Shown here: positions 1-5,991 of the stretch, piece after piece | How positions within the stretch are numbered: the stretch's first letter is position 1 | How the letters are laid out: each line of letters opens with the position of its first letter | Assembly: GCA_938038035.1 (NCBI GenBank) | Contig: CALHQV010000218.1 | Span: 1 to 6,459 of the forward strand | DNA from: an uncultured Gemella sp. | GTDB taxonomy: Bacteria > Bacillota > Bacilli > Staphylococcales > Gemellaceae | DNA length: 6,459 bases | Direction of reading: 5' to 3' | The notes under the pieces: generated by a model | Seen by the model: only the letters and a program-made list of their open reading frames with translations | Databases searched by the model: none | Told to the model about the DNA's origin: nothing | Translations under genes and position numbers: made by a program

Positions 1-66
1 TGTGCCACTGCACTCCAGCCTGGGCAACAGAGCGAGACTCAGTCTCAAAAAAATAAATAAATAAAA
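1..66 (+). mobile_element. 3' end of a primate Alu SINE with A-rich tail (host DNA in a bacterial contig)
   Basis: Bases 1-46 read as the 3' end of the Alu right monomer in sense orientation: GCCACTGCACTCCAGCCTGG is present at 4-23, followed by the GCAACAGAGCGAGACT stretch and GTCTC at 42-46. After it comes an A-run interrupted by TAAA units, typical of Alu poly(A) tails. Recognition rests on my knowledge of the Alu consensus; the piece is too short to assign a subfamily. Bacteria do not carry Alu elements, so this is best explained as host contamination or a chimeric join at a contig end. The right boundary cannot be fixed because the Alu tail and the bacterial intergenic DNA are both A/T-rich; the join lies somewhere between about 47 and 85. 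Confidence 0.95.
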
Positions 67-82
67 TATGAAATAAAATATG
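59..82. repeat. Two tandem copies of AAATAAAATATG
   Basis: AAATAAAATATG occurs at 59-70 and again, identically, at 71-82. It overlaps the end of the Alu A-tail and lies in the zone where human and bacterial sequence must join. It may be part of the human tail's low-complexity sequence, native bacterial intergenic DNA, or an assembly artefact at the join. No function is implied. Confidence 0.6.
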
Positions 83-97
83 GATAGGTGAATAGTT

Positions 98-1246
98 ATG
101 ATTAGAAATTCTAAAATAATAGCTACTATAGGTGATGCTACAGATAAAGTATTACGAAAAATAGTGGAAGGTGCAGCAGATGCTGTATTGATAGATTCTT
201 ACTATGGTAGTAATGAACAAAATGTTGAAAGAATAGAAAAGGTTAAAGCTCTAAGAGAAGAAGTGGGAAGAGACTTAGCTATAATATATGATGTGGATCA
301 TATTTATGCGAAAAATAAATATAAACTTATAAGAATAGATGAGGAGAATGTAGACTTTGCCTGCGTAAATGATGTAGATTTTGTTGCGTGTCCTTTTGTT
401 GGAAACTTAGATGAGATAACGAAGGTAAAAGAGCTTATTAAATCACATGGAAAAAATATAGGGATTATTGTTAAGATAGATTGTAAAGATGGTTATGATA
501 ATCTTGATGATATACTGGAAATCGCAGATGCGATTATGATTAATCGTGATGAACTTGGGGTAGATATTTCGTATGAAGATTTACCTGGAATTCAAAAGGA
601 AATAGTAAGAAGAGCTAATGAAGCTGCGAAAGTAGTTATTTTAACTACTCAAATGTTATATTCTATGGTTTACAATCCAAGACCAACTAGAGCCGAAGTG
701 TCTGATGTTGCGAATGCAATTTTCGACGGTGTTGATGCGGTAATGTTAACAGAAGAGACTGCGATTGGTGATTATCCATGTGAAGCGCTAGAAACAGTAG
801 ATAGAATTATACGAACTGTTGAAAAAAATAATGCTGTTGATGCAGAAAGATTTGAAGTGGCTGAATACAAAATGAGTATTTCTCATGCTGTTTCTATGAC
901 GACAAAACATCTTTTAGAAGCAGTTGATGTAAAAAATATTGTAACTTATACGAAATCAGGAACAACAGCTCGTTTCATCGCGAGGTATCGTCCAAATATA
1001 CCTGTGCTAGCAGTTTTACCTGATAGAGAAAGTGCAAGAAAATTAATTATTACTAGAGGAATAGTACCGTATATAGAACCTAAAATGTTGAGTATGGAAG
1101 AGATGTTAAGTAATGCTTCAGCATATTCTAAAGAAGTTGGACTAGCTGAAGTTGGAGATTCTATCTTAATAACTGCGGGTCAACCAGATACTGGAAAAGG
1201 TACAGTGCCACCTACAGATTTTGTATACATAAGTAAGGTTGATTAG
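98..1246 (+). CDS. Pyruvate-kinase-like protein lacking the B domain, probable pseudoenzyme
   Basis: 382 residues that align with pyruvate kinase over the A and C domains; the family is normally about 470-590 residues. The N-terminus (SKIIATIG, 5-12) matches the usual TKIV-TIGP start. An in-frame stop at 89-91 and AGGTGA at 86-91, 6 nt before the ATG, support this start. The ~100-residue B (lid) domain, which should follow the LLDTKGPEIR motif, is missing: residue 65 leads within about 25 residues to VDFVACPFV (93-101). The ARLNFSHG motif has become VLIDSYYG (30-37), losing the phosphate-binding Arg and the Asn and Ser ligands. DTKGP is DVDHI (65-69), ARGDLGVE is NRDELGVD (149-156), and KIEN is KIDC (126-129). 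The catalytic Lys126 and Thr184 positions and NPRPTRAE (193-200) persist. In the C domain, TKSGTTAR (285-292) resembles the fructose-1,6-bisphosphate loop of regulated pyruvate kinases. Inference: not a normal pyruvate kinase; possibly a sensor or scaffold. The reading frame is intact, so it is not simple decay. Confidence 0.85.
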   Translation: MIRNSKIIATIGDATDKVLRKIVEGAADAVLIDSYYGSNEQNVERIEKVKALREEVGRDLAIIYDVDHIYAKNKYKLIRIDEENVDFACVNDVDFVACPFVGNLDEITKVKELIKSHGKNIGIIVKIDCKDGYDNLDDILEIADAIMINRDELGVDISYEDLPGIQKEIVRRANEAAKVVILTTQMLYSMVYNPRPTRAEVSDVANAIFDGVDAVMLTEETAIGDYPCEALETVDRIIRTVEKNNAVDAERFEVAEYKMSISHAVSMTTKHLLEAVDVKNIVTYTKSGTTARFIARYRPNIPVLAVLPDRESARKLIITRGIVPYIEPKMLSMEEMLSNASAYSKEVGLAEVGDSILITAGQPDTGKGTVPPTDFVYISKVD

Positions 1247-1316
1247 TGAACTAATGATAGTTTATGGGGAGAAAACCCAGCACTACTAGAATTATAAGCT
1301 ACTATTTAGTGAACTA
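1243..1316 (+). repeat. Direct repeat TTAGTGAACTA in the 3' region of the pyruvate-kinase-like gene
   Basis: TTAGTGAACTA occurs at 1243-1253, overlapping the stop codon, and again at 1306-1316. Each copy is itself a near palindrome (TTAGT/ACTA). Between them lies a short hairpin, TGGG at 1265-1268 and CCCA at 1276-1279. No gene is visible between the stop at 1246 and the terminator at 1349, so this is a long 3' untranslated region or a small decayed segment. Function unknown. Confidence 0.5.
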
Positions 1317-1348
1317 TAACTAAAAGCTAAAATAATAAAAAGTATATT

Positions 1349-1391
1349 GAAGATATTTTGCATATGTTATTTGTAAAATATCTTCTTTTTT
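1349..1391 (+). terminator. Rho-independent terminator after the pyruvate-kinase-like gene
   Basis: GAAGATATTTT (1349-1359) and AAAATATCTTC (1375-1385) form a perfect 11-bp stem, which can be extended inward by G-U, C-G and A-T pairs. It is followed directly by TTTTTT (1386-1391). The stem is AT-rich, but the U-tract is good. It lies about 100 nt after the stop codon and just before the cdaA promoter, separating the two transcription units. Confidence 0.85.
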
Positions 1392-1424
1392 CTTCTATAA
1401 AAATAGCACAACGCTTGCATTTTA

Positions 1425-1433
1425 TGATATAAT
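1425..1433 (+). promoter_or_regulatory. Extended -10 promoter of the cdaA operon
   Basis: TGATATAAT at 1425-1433 is a perfect extended -10 element (TG, one base, TATAAT). No good -35 is seen; the hexamer at 1405-1410 (AGCACA) matches TTGACA at only 3 of 6 positions, which an extended -10 can tolerate. Initiation is expected near 1440, giving a leader of about 70 nt before the cdaA ATG. The element lies just downstream of the terminator at 1349-1391. Confidence 0.7.
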
Positions 1434-1513
1434 TGAAAGTGGACTGCTATATGCATAAGAATAAGGGTTATATGCGTAGCGAGATATTATTAACTAAAGG
1501 AAGGAGATTATTT

Positions 1514-2320
1514 ATGATAGCTGAATACTTATCAGGAGTAAGTACGCTAACACTAATTATCCATCTATTGGATATATTATTAGTTTGGTTCTTAGTTTAT
1601 AAACTATTGAGTTTATTAAAAGGTACTCGTGGTATGCAACTTGTTAAAGGTATTTTAATAGTTATTGGACTAAAAATATTCTTTAACTTTATCGGATTTA
1701 AGACGATGACATACATTTTTGAACAAGTAGTAACTTGGGGAGTATTAGGTATAATGATTATATTCCAACCGGAATTACGACGAGCTCTTGAATACATAGG
1801 AAGGGTACAGCTGTCTAATATCTTCAATATTAACTATAAAGATGTTCAGAAAAATTCTACTGAACAGATTATAAAAGCTGTTGTTGATTCATCTAGACAT
1901 ATGGCGCGTCGAAGAATAGGCGCATTAATCGTACTAGAAAATAATACAGGTCTTGATGAATACGTTGAAAGTGGTATTACGGTCAATGCCGAGGTGACAA
2001 ATGAACTTATAATTAATATTTTTATTCCAAATACACCTTTGCATGACGGTGCCATGATAATCGATGAGAATAAGATCCGCGCTGCAAGCTGTGTGCTTCC
2101 TTTATCGGATAATAGATCGATAGCTAGTAGCTATGGTACAAGACACCGTGCTGCATTAGGATTATCTGAAGTTACAGATGCTATAATAATCGCTGTATCT
2201 GAGGAAACAGGGAAGATTAGTGTTTGTCAAAATGGTATCTTAACTTCAGACTACTCAACAGACGATTTAGCTGATTATTTGGCAAAAAATTGGAAACAGC
2301 AAGAAAAAATAATTAAATAA
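1514..2320 (+). CDS. cdaA: Membrane-bound diadenylate cyclase CdaA
   Basis: Condenses two ATP into cyclic di-AMP, the second messenger controlling potassium and osmolyte transport and cell-wall stability. The frame stays open upstream to a TTG at 1433, but I take the ATG at 1514: AAGGAG (1501-1506) lies 7 nt before it, the resulting 268 residues match CdaA (about 270), and the TTG falls inside the promoter -10. Three membrane helices lie at about 14-32, 43-60 and 68-84, followed by the FQPELRRALE segment (84-93) that leads into the DAC domain. The DAC domain (about 115-245) carries both signature motifs: HDGA (177-180), whose Asp helps bind metal, and GTRHRAALGLSE (208-219) for ATP binding. 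All key residues are present, so it should be active. It is first in an operon, with cdaR 11 bp downstream. Confidence 0.96.
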   Translation: MIAEYLSGVSTLTLIIHLLDILLVWFLVYKLLSLLKGTRGMQLVKGILIVIGLKIFFNFIGFKTMTYIFEQVVTWGVLGIMIIFQPELRRALEYIGRVQLSNIFNINYKDVQKNSTEQIIKAVVDSSRHMARRRIGALIVLENNTGLDEYVESGITVNAEVTNELIINIFIPNTPLHDGAMIIDENKIRAASCVLPLSDNRSIASSYGTRHRAALGLSEVTDAIIIAVSEETGKISVCQNGILTSDYSTDDLADYLAKNWKQQEKIIK

Positions 2321-2331
2321 GAGGTGATATT

Positions 2332-3294
2332 ATGCAACTAAAAGAAAATAATAAGTTAAAGTTAATATCATTTTTAATAGCGATACTATTGTTCCTATCG
2401 GTTAATGAGAATTTTAAAAACTTTTCGGTTCTTGGAGATAGTACTAGTGATAATGCAACAGCTTGGGTGAGCGATGTTCCGCTGGATGTTGATTATGACA
2501 GAGATAAGCTTTATGTAGTAGGTATTCCTAATACTGTATCTGTGAAACTATCTGGAACACAAACAAAAGTTCAAAAAGAAAGTGTTGCTAAAAACTTCAA
2601 GGCGAAGTTGAATCTTAGAAATGCTCAAATAGGTGATGATCAAAAGGTTAAAATTGAGATAGATGGTTTAGAAAAAGGTGTCGATGGTACGGCAGAACCA
2701 TCTGTTATAACGATTTCTATTAGAGAAAAAGCAACAAAAGAATTCAAAGTTACACCGGTAGTTAAGAAAGAGCGTCTACTGATTGGATATGAAGTAGATA
2801 ATCTTAGTGTGTCAAATGAAACAGTTAAGATTTCTGGTGCGATTGAAAGTCTTAATAGAATAAACGAAGTTCGTGCTGAGAGTGATACTCGTACGAAGCT
2901 TAACAGAAATACTAGAGAAGAAGCTAAGTTAGTAGCTTACGATAGTGATTATAATAAAATCGAGGATATTCAAATAGAACCTAGTTCAACAGTTATGAAT
3001 ATAGAGTTAAAGAATATTGAAAAAGAAGTTCCACTAGAAGTAAATACTATAGGTAGTCTTCCTTCAGGATTCGAGCTGATTAGTGCGACTGCTGATGTTT
3101 CTAAAGTAGCTGTTAGGGCGGAAGATGAAGCTACATTGGCTAAAGTGTCAGAGATGTTCGTTGACGTCGATTTAAGTGATGTTAAAGAAGAAACAGAAGA
3201 ACGAAGTAATTTGAAGATTTATCCTAAAGAAAATATTCGAATTGCAACGGATACACCGATTGTTAAAGTAACAATCAAGATAAGGAAAAAATAA
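2332..3294 (+). CDS. cdaR: YbbR-domain protein CdaR, regulator of CdaA
   Basis: CdaR is the extracytoplasmic partner encoded next to CdaA in Firmicutes; in several species it binds CdaA and modulates cyclic-di-AMP synthesis. This 320-residue protein has a positively charged N-terminus, one membrane anchor (about 9-24, KLKLISFLIAILLFLSV), and a long hydrophilic beta-rich part that should lie outside the cell. Three YbbR-like repeats can be made out at about 45-135, 140-230 and 235-318, each with a PLDVDY/PLEVNT-type start and V-V-I-strand endings. B. subtilis CdaR is longer (about 480 residues, four repeats), so this is a shorter version. The start is supported by GAGGTGA at 2321-2327. It lies 11 bp after cdaA and 2 bp before the next gene, so it is almost certainly cotranscribed with both. 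Confidence 0.92.
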   Translation: MQLKENNKLKLISFLIAILLFLSVNENFKNFSVLGDSTSDNATAWVSDVPLDVDYDRDKLYVVGIPNTVSVKLSGTQTKVQKESVAKNFKAKLNLRNAQIGDDQKVKIEIDGLEKGVDGTAEPSVITISIREKATKEFKVTPVVKKERLLIGYEVDNLSVSNETVKISGAIESLNRINEVRAESDTRTKLNRNTREEAKLVAYDSDYNKIEDIQIEPSSTVMNIELKNIEKEVPLEVNTIGSLPSGFELISATADVSKVAVRAEDEATLAKVSEMFVDVDLSDVKEETEERSNLKIYPKENIRIATDTPIVKVTIKIRKK

Positions 3295-3296
3295 TT

Positions 3297-3548
3297 ATGG
3301 CGGATAAAAAATTAATATTTATGGCTATTAATATGCTTATTACAGTTTTTAGTTTAGCTATAATAATTGCGACGATGTTTATAGAAAATCAAAGGATTAA
3401 GACTACTGCGATTTTCGTAGCTATAACTATATTAATAGTTCAAAAAATAGTAGAGATAAAAGTAATCAAGGAAACTAGAAAAATCAGCATTGTGATATTA
3501 TGTATTATTATTGCTGCGACATGTTACTTTGGTTATAGATTGTTTTAA
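3297..3548 (+). CDS. Small three-helix membrane protein of unknown function in the cda operon
   Basis: 83 residues, mostly hydrophobic, with three likely membrane helices (about 6-29, 36-57 and 63-80) joined by short charged loops (ENQRIKT, KVIKETRKI). No recognisable family motif. The ATG lies 2 nt after the cdaR stop codon. A modest ribosome binding site, AAGGA at 3282-3286 inside the end of cdaR, with 10 nt spacing, suggests translational coupling. In many Firmicutes the gene after cdaR is glmM (phosphoglucosamine mutase), whose product also contacts CdaA. Here that position holds this protein, and the operon appears to end after it. Its conserved placement, if confirmed in relatives, would suggest a membrane role linked to CdaA/CdaR. 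A real gene is likely from the spacing and composition; the function is unknown. Confidence 0.8.
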   Translation: MADKKLIFMAINMLITVFSLAIIIATMFIENQRIKTTAIFVAITILIVQKIVEIKVIKETRKISIVILCIIIAATCYFGYRLF

Positions 3549-3566
3549 AATATGTAGAAGAGCTGA

Positions 3567-3603
3567 GGGAGCGACTCAAAAAGGTTAGTTTTGAGTTGTT
3601 CCC
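3567..3603 (+). terminator. Long stem-loop after the cda operon, probable terminator without a clear U-tract
   Basis: GGGAGCGACTCAAAA (3567-3581) pairs with TTTTGAGTTGTTCCC (3589-3603): 15 bp including two G-U pairs, with a 7-nt loop. The G-U pairs would become A-C mismatches in the opposite-strand RNA, so the structure is best formed on +. The sequence after it (CGCATAGTTT) is a poor U-tract, so termination is likely but not certain. The stem shares its GAGCGACTCAAAA core with the terminator at 5588-5625. Confidence 0.6.
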
Positions 3604-3618
3604 CGCATAGTTTATTGA

Positions 3619-3670
3619 TTATCACAAGTATCTTTATTTGATATTTAGTATAGATAAGCTATTGTGATAA
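3619..3670 (+). promoter_or_regulatory. Inverted repeat TTATCACAA/TTGTGATAA upstream of the sugar dehydratase gene
   Basis: TTATCACAA (3619-3627) and TTGTGATAA (3662-3670) are perfect 9-bp inverted repeats 34 nt apart. Inside them TATCT (3629-3633) and AGATA (3653-3657) can also pair, making one long interrupted hairpin. It lies 43 nt before the ATG at 3714. It could be an mRNA leader structure, an operator with two half-sites, or a weak terminator of the upstream unit. A direct repeat TTTGGTAA follows at 3678-3685 and 3690-3697. I found no convincing promoter in 3549-3713; the best -10-like string is TATAGA at 3649-3654, with no matching -35. Confidence 0.5.
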
Positions 3671-3713
3671 CTTAGGATTTGGTAAGCTCTTTGGTAAATT
3701 TGTAGGAGATGTT

Positions 3714-5585
3714 ATGGATAGACTATTTTCATCAAAAATATATATAAATCATAGATTTAAACTTATCATGTTACTGGATTTATTGACAGTTGCATTAGGT
3801 GTAGTAGCATCGATATTTTTAGGTAAAGCATCAGATCCATTTGCGATGCTAAATGGCCATTATATTGAGATATTAGAATTTCTAGTGATTTCACTTGTTA
3901 TATATACAATTAGTTTTTATTTATTTGGTACTAATAAATCATTATGGTCATACTTAGGTGTTAATGAGATAGTAAGTATTTGTATTTCTGTAGTTCTAGG
4001 GGACTTGCTTACGAGTATCCTTTATCAGTATATGTTACCTGATACATTCTCAAATGTTAGATTTGCTATCTTTTCACCTTTATTAATTATAGCGGGTATG
4101 ATGTTTACAAGAATGTTATATCGTGCCTTACGTGAAAGAGAAGCTGGTAAGTATGGTGCTAGTACTTATAAAAATACATTTATTATCGGTGCAGGAGATG
4201 CGGGATACATATTATTAAAAGAGTTATCTAAAAATAATATTTTCCGTGCGAATGTAGTTGGTCTTATAGATGATAATCGAAAAAATTCTGTAATCAGTGG
4301 TGTTACAGTAGTTGGAACGACTTATGAAATACTAAAACTTATTCCAAAATATGAAGTAGAACAAGTATTCTTAGCTATTCCTTCGATTAGTGCTTATAAT
4401 AAAAATAGAATATTAAATGTTCTGAAAGAAGCCAATGTTAGTGTTAAGGTAATGAGTTCTGGTGTTGCTGTAGAAGACGGAGAGAGTATTTCTAAACACT
4501 TAAAAGATGTGTCAATCGAGGACTTATTAGGACGTGGAGAAGTGAAGCTTTCTCAAGGAGAGATTCGTTCTTACATTAAAGGAAAGAGTATTCTTGTTAC
4601 AGGTGCTGGTGGTTCAATTGGAAGCCAGATTGTAAGAGAGATATTCAAATTCAAACCTAGTCAACTTGTTTTAGTAGATGTTAATGAGAATGCATTATAC
4701 ATGTTAGAGCGTGATTTAGACTTTGAAAAATCACATAGTAAGGAATACGAGGGTATAAATTATATTTCTGAAATAGTAAGTATTCGTGAAAAAGAGGCGT
4801 TAGCTGAGGTATTCGATAAGTATAAGCCGAGCGTAGTGTTCCATGCGGCAGCGCATAAACACGTACCTTTAATGGAACGTCGTCCACAAGAAGCGATAAA
4901 AAATAATGTCTTTGGGACAAAAAATGTTATGGATGTAGCCATTGAAAAAGAAGTAGAAAGATTTATTATGATTTCTACTGACAAGGCGGTAAATCCTACG
5001 AATGCAATGGGTGCGTCAAAACGTTTAACAGAGATTATTTTACAGTCAAAAGGTAATAAGTACAAAACGAAATTTGCTGCAGTTAGATTCGGTAATGTAT
5101 TAGGTTCAAATGGTTCTGTAATTCCTATCTTTAAAGAACAGATTAAAAAAGGTGGACCTATCACTATTACACATAGAAATATTATTCGTTACTTTATGAC
5201 GATTCCAGAAGCGGCACAATTAGTACTACAAGCTGGGTATTATGCAAGTGAAGGGGAAATCTTCCTATTAGACATGGGTGAACCTGTAAAAATAATAGAT
5301 CTTGCGACAAACCTAATTAAATTATCAGGATTAGAACCGTATAAAGATATAGATATCGAAGAAATCGGACTAAGACCTGGTGAGAAAATGTATGAAGAGT
5401 TATCACTTGATTACGAAAGTAGCGAAAAGACTGATAACAAAATGATCTATAAAAATACAACCTTAGACATTGATGTTGAGGAACTAGATAAAAAACTAGT
5501 AGAGTTGAAATCAATGCTAGGACATTCAACAAATGAAGAAATACGTAGCAAGTTATTTGAAATAATAAACTGTTACAACGGATAA
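3714..5585 (+). CDS. capD: Membrane-anchored UDP-N-acetylhexosamine 4,6-dehydratase, CapD/WbpM/PglF/EpsC family
   Basis: Likely converts UDP-GlcNAc to UDP-4-keto-6-deoxy-GlcNAc, an early step toward rare amino sugars of capsule, wall or exopolysaccharide glycans. 623 residues, close to the family's 590-665. Four membrane helices (about 16-37, 52-71, 84-106, 117-136) are followed by an NAD-binding-like domain with GAGDAG (159-164) and then the catalytic extended-SDR domain. That domain begins with TGAGGSIG (296-303) and contains HAAAHKHVPLME. It also has STDKAVNPTNAMGASKR (421-437), where Asp423 and Lys424 are the expected acid/base pair and Met432 replaces the usual SDR tyrosine, as is normal in this long membrane form. 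The end (LRPGEKMYEELSLDYE) is typical. AGGAGA at 3704-3709 supports the start. No other glycan genes are visible nearby, so it appears to stand alone. The symbol denotes family only; exact product stereochemistry is not predictable. Confidence 0.92.
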   Translation: MDRLFSSKIYINHRFKLIMLLDLLTVALGVVASIFLGKASDPFAMLNGHYIEILEFLVISLVIYTISFYLFGTNKSLWSYLGVNEIVSICISVVLGDLLTSILYQYMLPDTFSNVRFAIFSPLLIIAGMMFTRMLYRALREREAGKYGASTYKNTFIIGAGDAGYILLKELSKNNIFRANVVGLIDDNRKNSVISGVTVVGTTYEILKLIPKYEVEQVFLAIPSISAYNKNRILNVLKEANVSVKVMSSGVAVEDGESISKHLKDVSIEDLLGRGEVKLSQGEIRSYIKGKSILVTGAGGSIGSQIVREIFKFKPSQLVLVDVNENALYMLERDLDFEKSHSKEYEGINYISEIVSIREKEALAEVFDKYKPSVVFHAAAHKHVPLMERRPQEAIKNNVFGTKNVMDVAIEKEVERFIMISTDKAVNPTNAMGASKRLTEIILQSKGNKYKTKFAAVRFGNVLGSNGSVIPIFKEQIKKGGPITITHRNIIRYFMTIPEAAQLVLQAGYYASEGEIFLLDMGEPVKIIDLATNLIKLSGLEPYKDIDIEEIGLRPGEKMYEELSLDYESSEKTDNKMIYKNTTLDIDVEELDKKLVELKSMLGHSTNEEIRSKLFEIINCYNG

Positions 5586-5587
5586 AA

Positions 5588-5625
5588 AAAAGAGCGATTC
5601 AAAAGTGATTTTGAGTCGCTCTTTT
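5588..5625. terminator. Bidirectional rho-independent terminator between convergent genes
   Basis: AAAAGAGCGATTCAAAA (5588-5604) and TTTTGAGTCGCTCTTTT (5609-5625) form a 17-bp stem with one U-G pair and a GTGA (GNRA-type) tetraloop at 5605-5608. It starts 3 nt after the capD-like stop codon. On + the stem ends in four U's. On - it is followed by eight U's (complement of the A-run at 5584-5591), so it is at least as good for the leftward 76-residue gene. Confidence 0.9.
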
Positions 5626-5633
5626 AGCTATAT

Positions 5634-5685
5634 GAGTGACACGGAAATCTTGATTTCTAAGAAACAAGATTTTGTCGAATCGCTT
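5634..5685. repeat. Imperfect palindromic repeat, copy 1 (~50 bp)
   Basis: AAATCTTG (5645-5652) pairs with CAAGATTT (5665-5672), with TTTC/GAAA (5654-5657, 5661-5664) continuing the stem to a 3-nt loop. Outside it AGTGA (5635-5639) and TCGCT (5680-5684) can pair, and TAGCTA at 5625-5630 and 5688-5693 would form an outer stem. The segment 5658-5681 matches 6019-6042 at 20 of 24 positions, and both copies begin GAGTGAC (5634 and 5994). The two copies have the same orientation and flank the 76-residue gene. Probably a genomic hairpin repeat; it lacks a U-tract on either strand. Confidence 0.7.
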
Positions 5686-5713
5686 GTTAGCTAGTTTTAG
5701 AGAGTGTTATTTT

Positions 5714-5944
5714 TTATTTTTCTACGTTTTTAGTTTTTTTAGCTATATAGTTATTTATAATCAAAGCTAACAACATAGGTAAATTCATAAAAAATACTTC
5801 AATCACAAATAATATGATTTTGTATTTTTGTTTGAAATCCGAACTAAGTTCTCTATCTAATATTGATGTTAGTGCGATACCAAATAAAACATAGAATACT
5901 AGAAATATGTAAAATCTTTTTTTGAGTTTTTCTGCGTTTAACAT
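5714..5944 (-). CDS. Small two-helix membrane protein of unknown function
   Basis: 76 residues read leftward. A strong ribosome binding site, AGGGAGG (complement of 5950-5956), lies 5 nt before the ATG, which makes this a real gene despite its size. The N-terminus is basic (EKLKKR). One membrane helix lies at about 11-29 and a second at about 43-67, separated by a charged stretch (DRELSSDFKQKYK); the C-terminus is lysine-rich (AKKTKNVEK), so both ends are probably cytoplasmic. No family recognised. It converges on the capD-like gene and should end at the shared terminator 5588-5625. Candidate -10 elements on this strand are TATAAT (complement of 6007-6012, inside repeat copy 2) and TGCTATGTT (complement of 6061-6069); neither has a convincing -35. 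The leader can fold over its start codon (see the 5942-5991 entry). Confidence 0.75.
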   Translation of the reverse strand: MLNAEKLKKRFYIFLVFYVLFGIALTSILDRELSSDFKQKYKIILFVIEVFFMNLPMLLALIINNYIAKKTKNVEK

Positions 5945-5991
5945 AGTAACCTCCCTGAAATCGCGTATTGCGTATTTACTATGAAGTAAAT
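5942..5991 (-). promoter_or_regulatory. Leader with two mutually exclusive hairpins, one covering the start codon
   Basis: In the leftward transcript, ATTTACT and AGTAAAT (complements of 5985-5991 and 5974-5980) form a perfect 7-bp hairpin with a 4-nt loop. The same region holds CATAGTAA (complement of 5976-5983), an exact complement of TTACTATG (complement of 5942-5949), which contains the start codon of the 76-residue gene. The two foldings share bases and cannot coexist. In addition CTCCC (complement of 5992-5996) could pair with GGGAG of the ribosome binding site (5951-5955). This is compatible with control of translation initiation, but short AT-rich stems can arise by chance. Confidence 0.4.

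Noticed and set aside
1247..1348. Riboswitch or T-box leader before cdaA
   Set aside because: No T-box, ydaO-type or other known motif is visible, and the segment lies upstream of the terminator and the cdaA promoter, so it is not in the cdaA leader.
1433..1513. 27-codon N-terminal extension of cdaA from a TTG start
   Set aside because: The TTG overlaps the -10 promoter element, it has no ribosome binding site, and the extension is unlike CdaA N-termini; the ATG at 1514 has AAGGAG at proper spacing.
4760..5164. 134-codon open frame on the minus strand inside the capD-like gene
   Set aside because: Lies wholly antisense to a well-conserved enzyme domain, has no ribosome binding site or recognisable protein features; a shadow of the real gene. 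The same applies to shorter antisense frames in cdaA and capD.
3714..5585. Loss of the SDR catalytic tyrosine as evidence of an inactive enzyme
   Set aside because: Met at this position (residue 432) is the normal state in the long membrane-anchored WbpM/PglF/CapD dehydratases, so it does not indicate inactivation.
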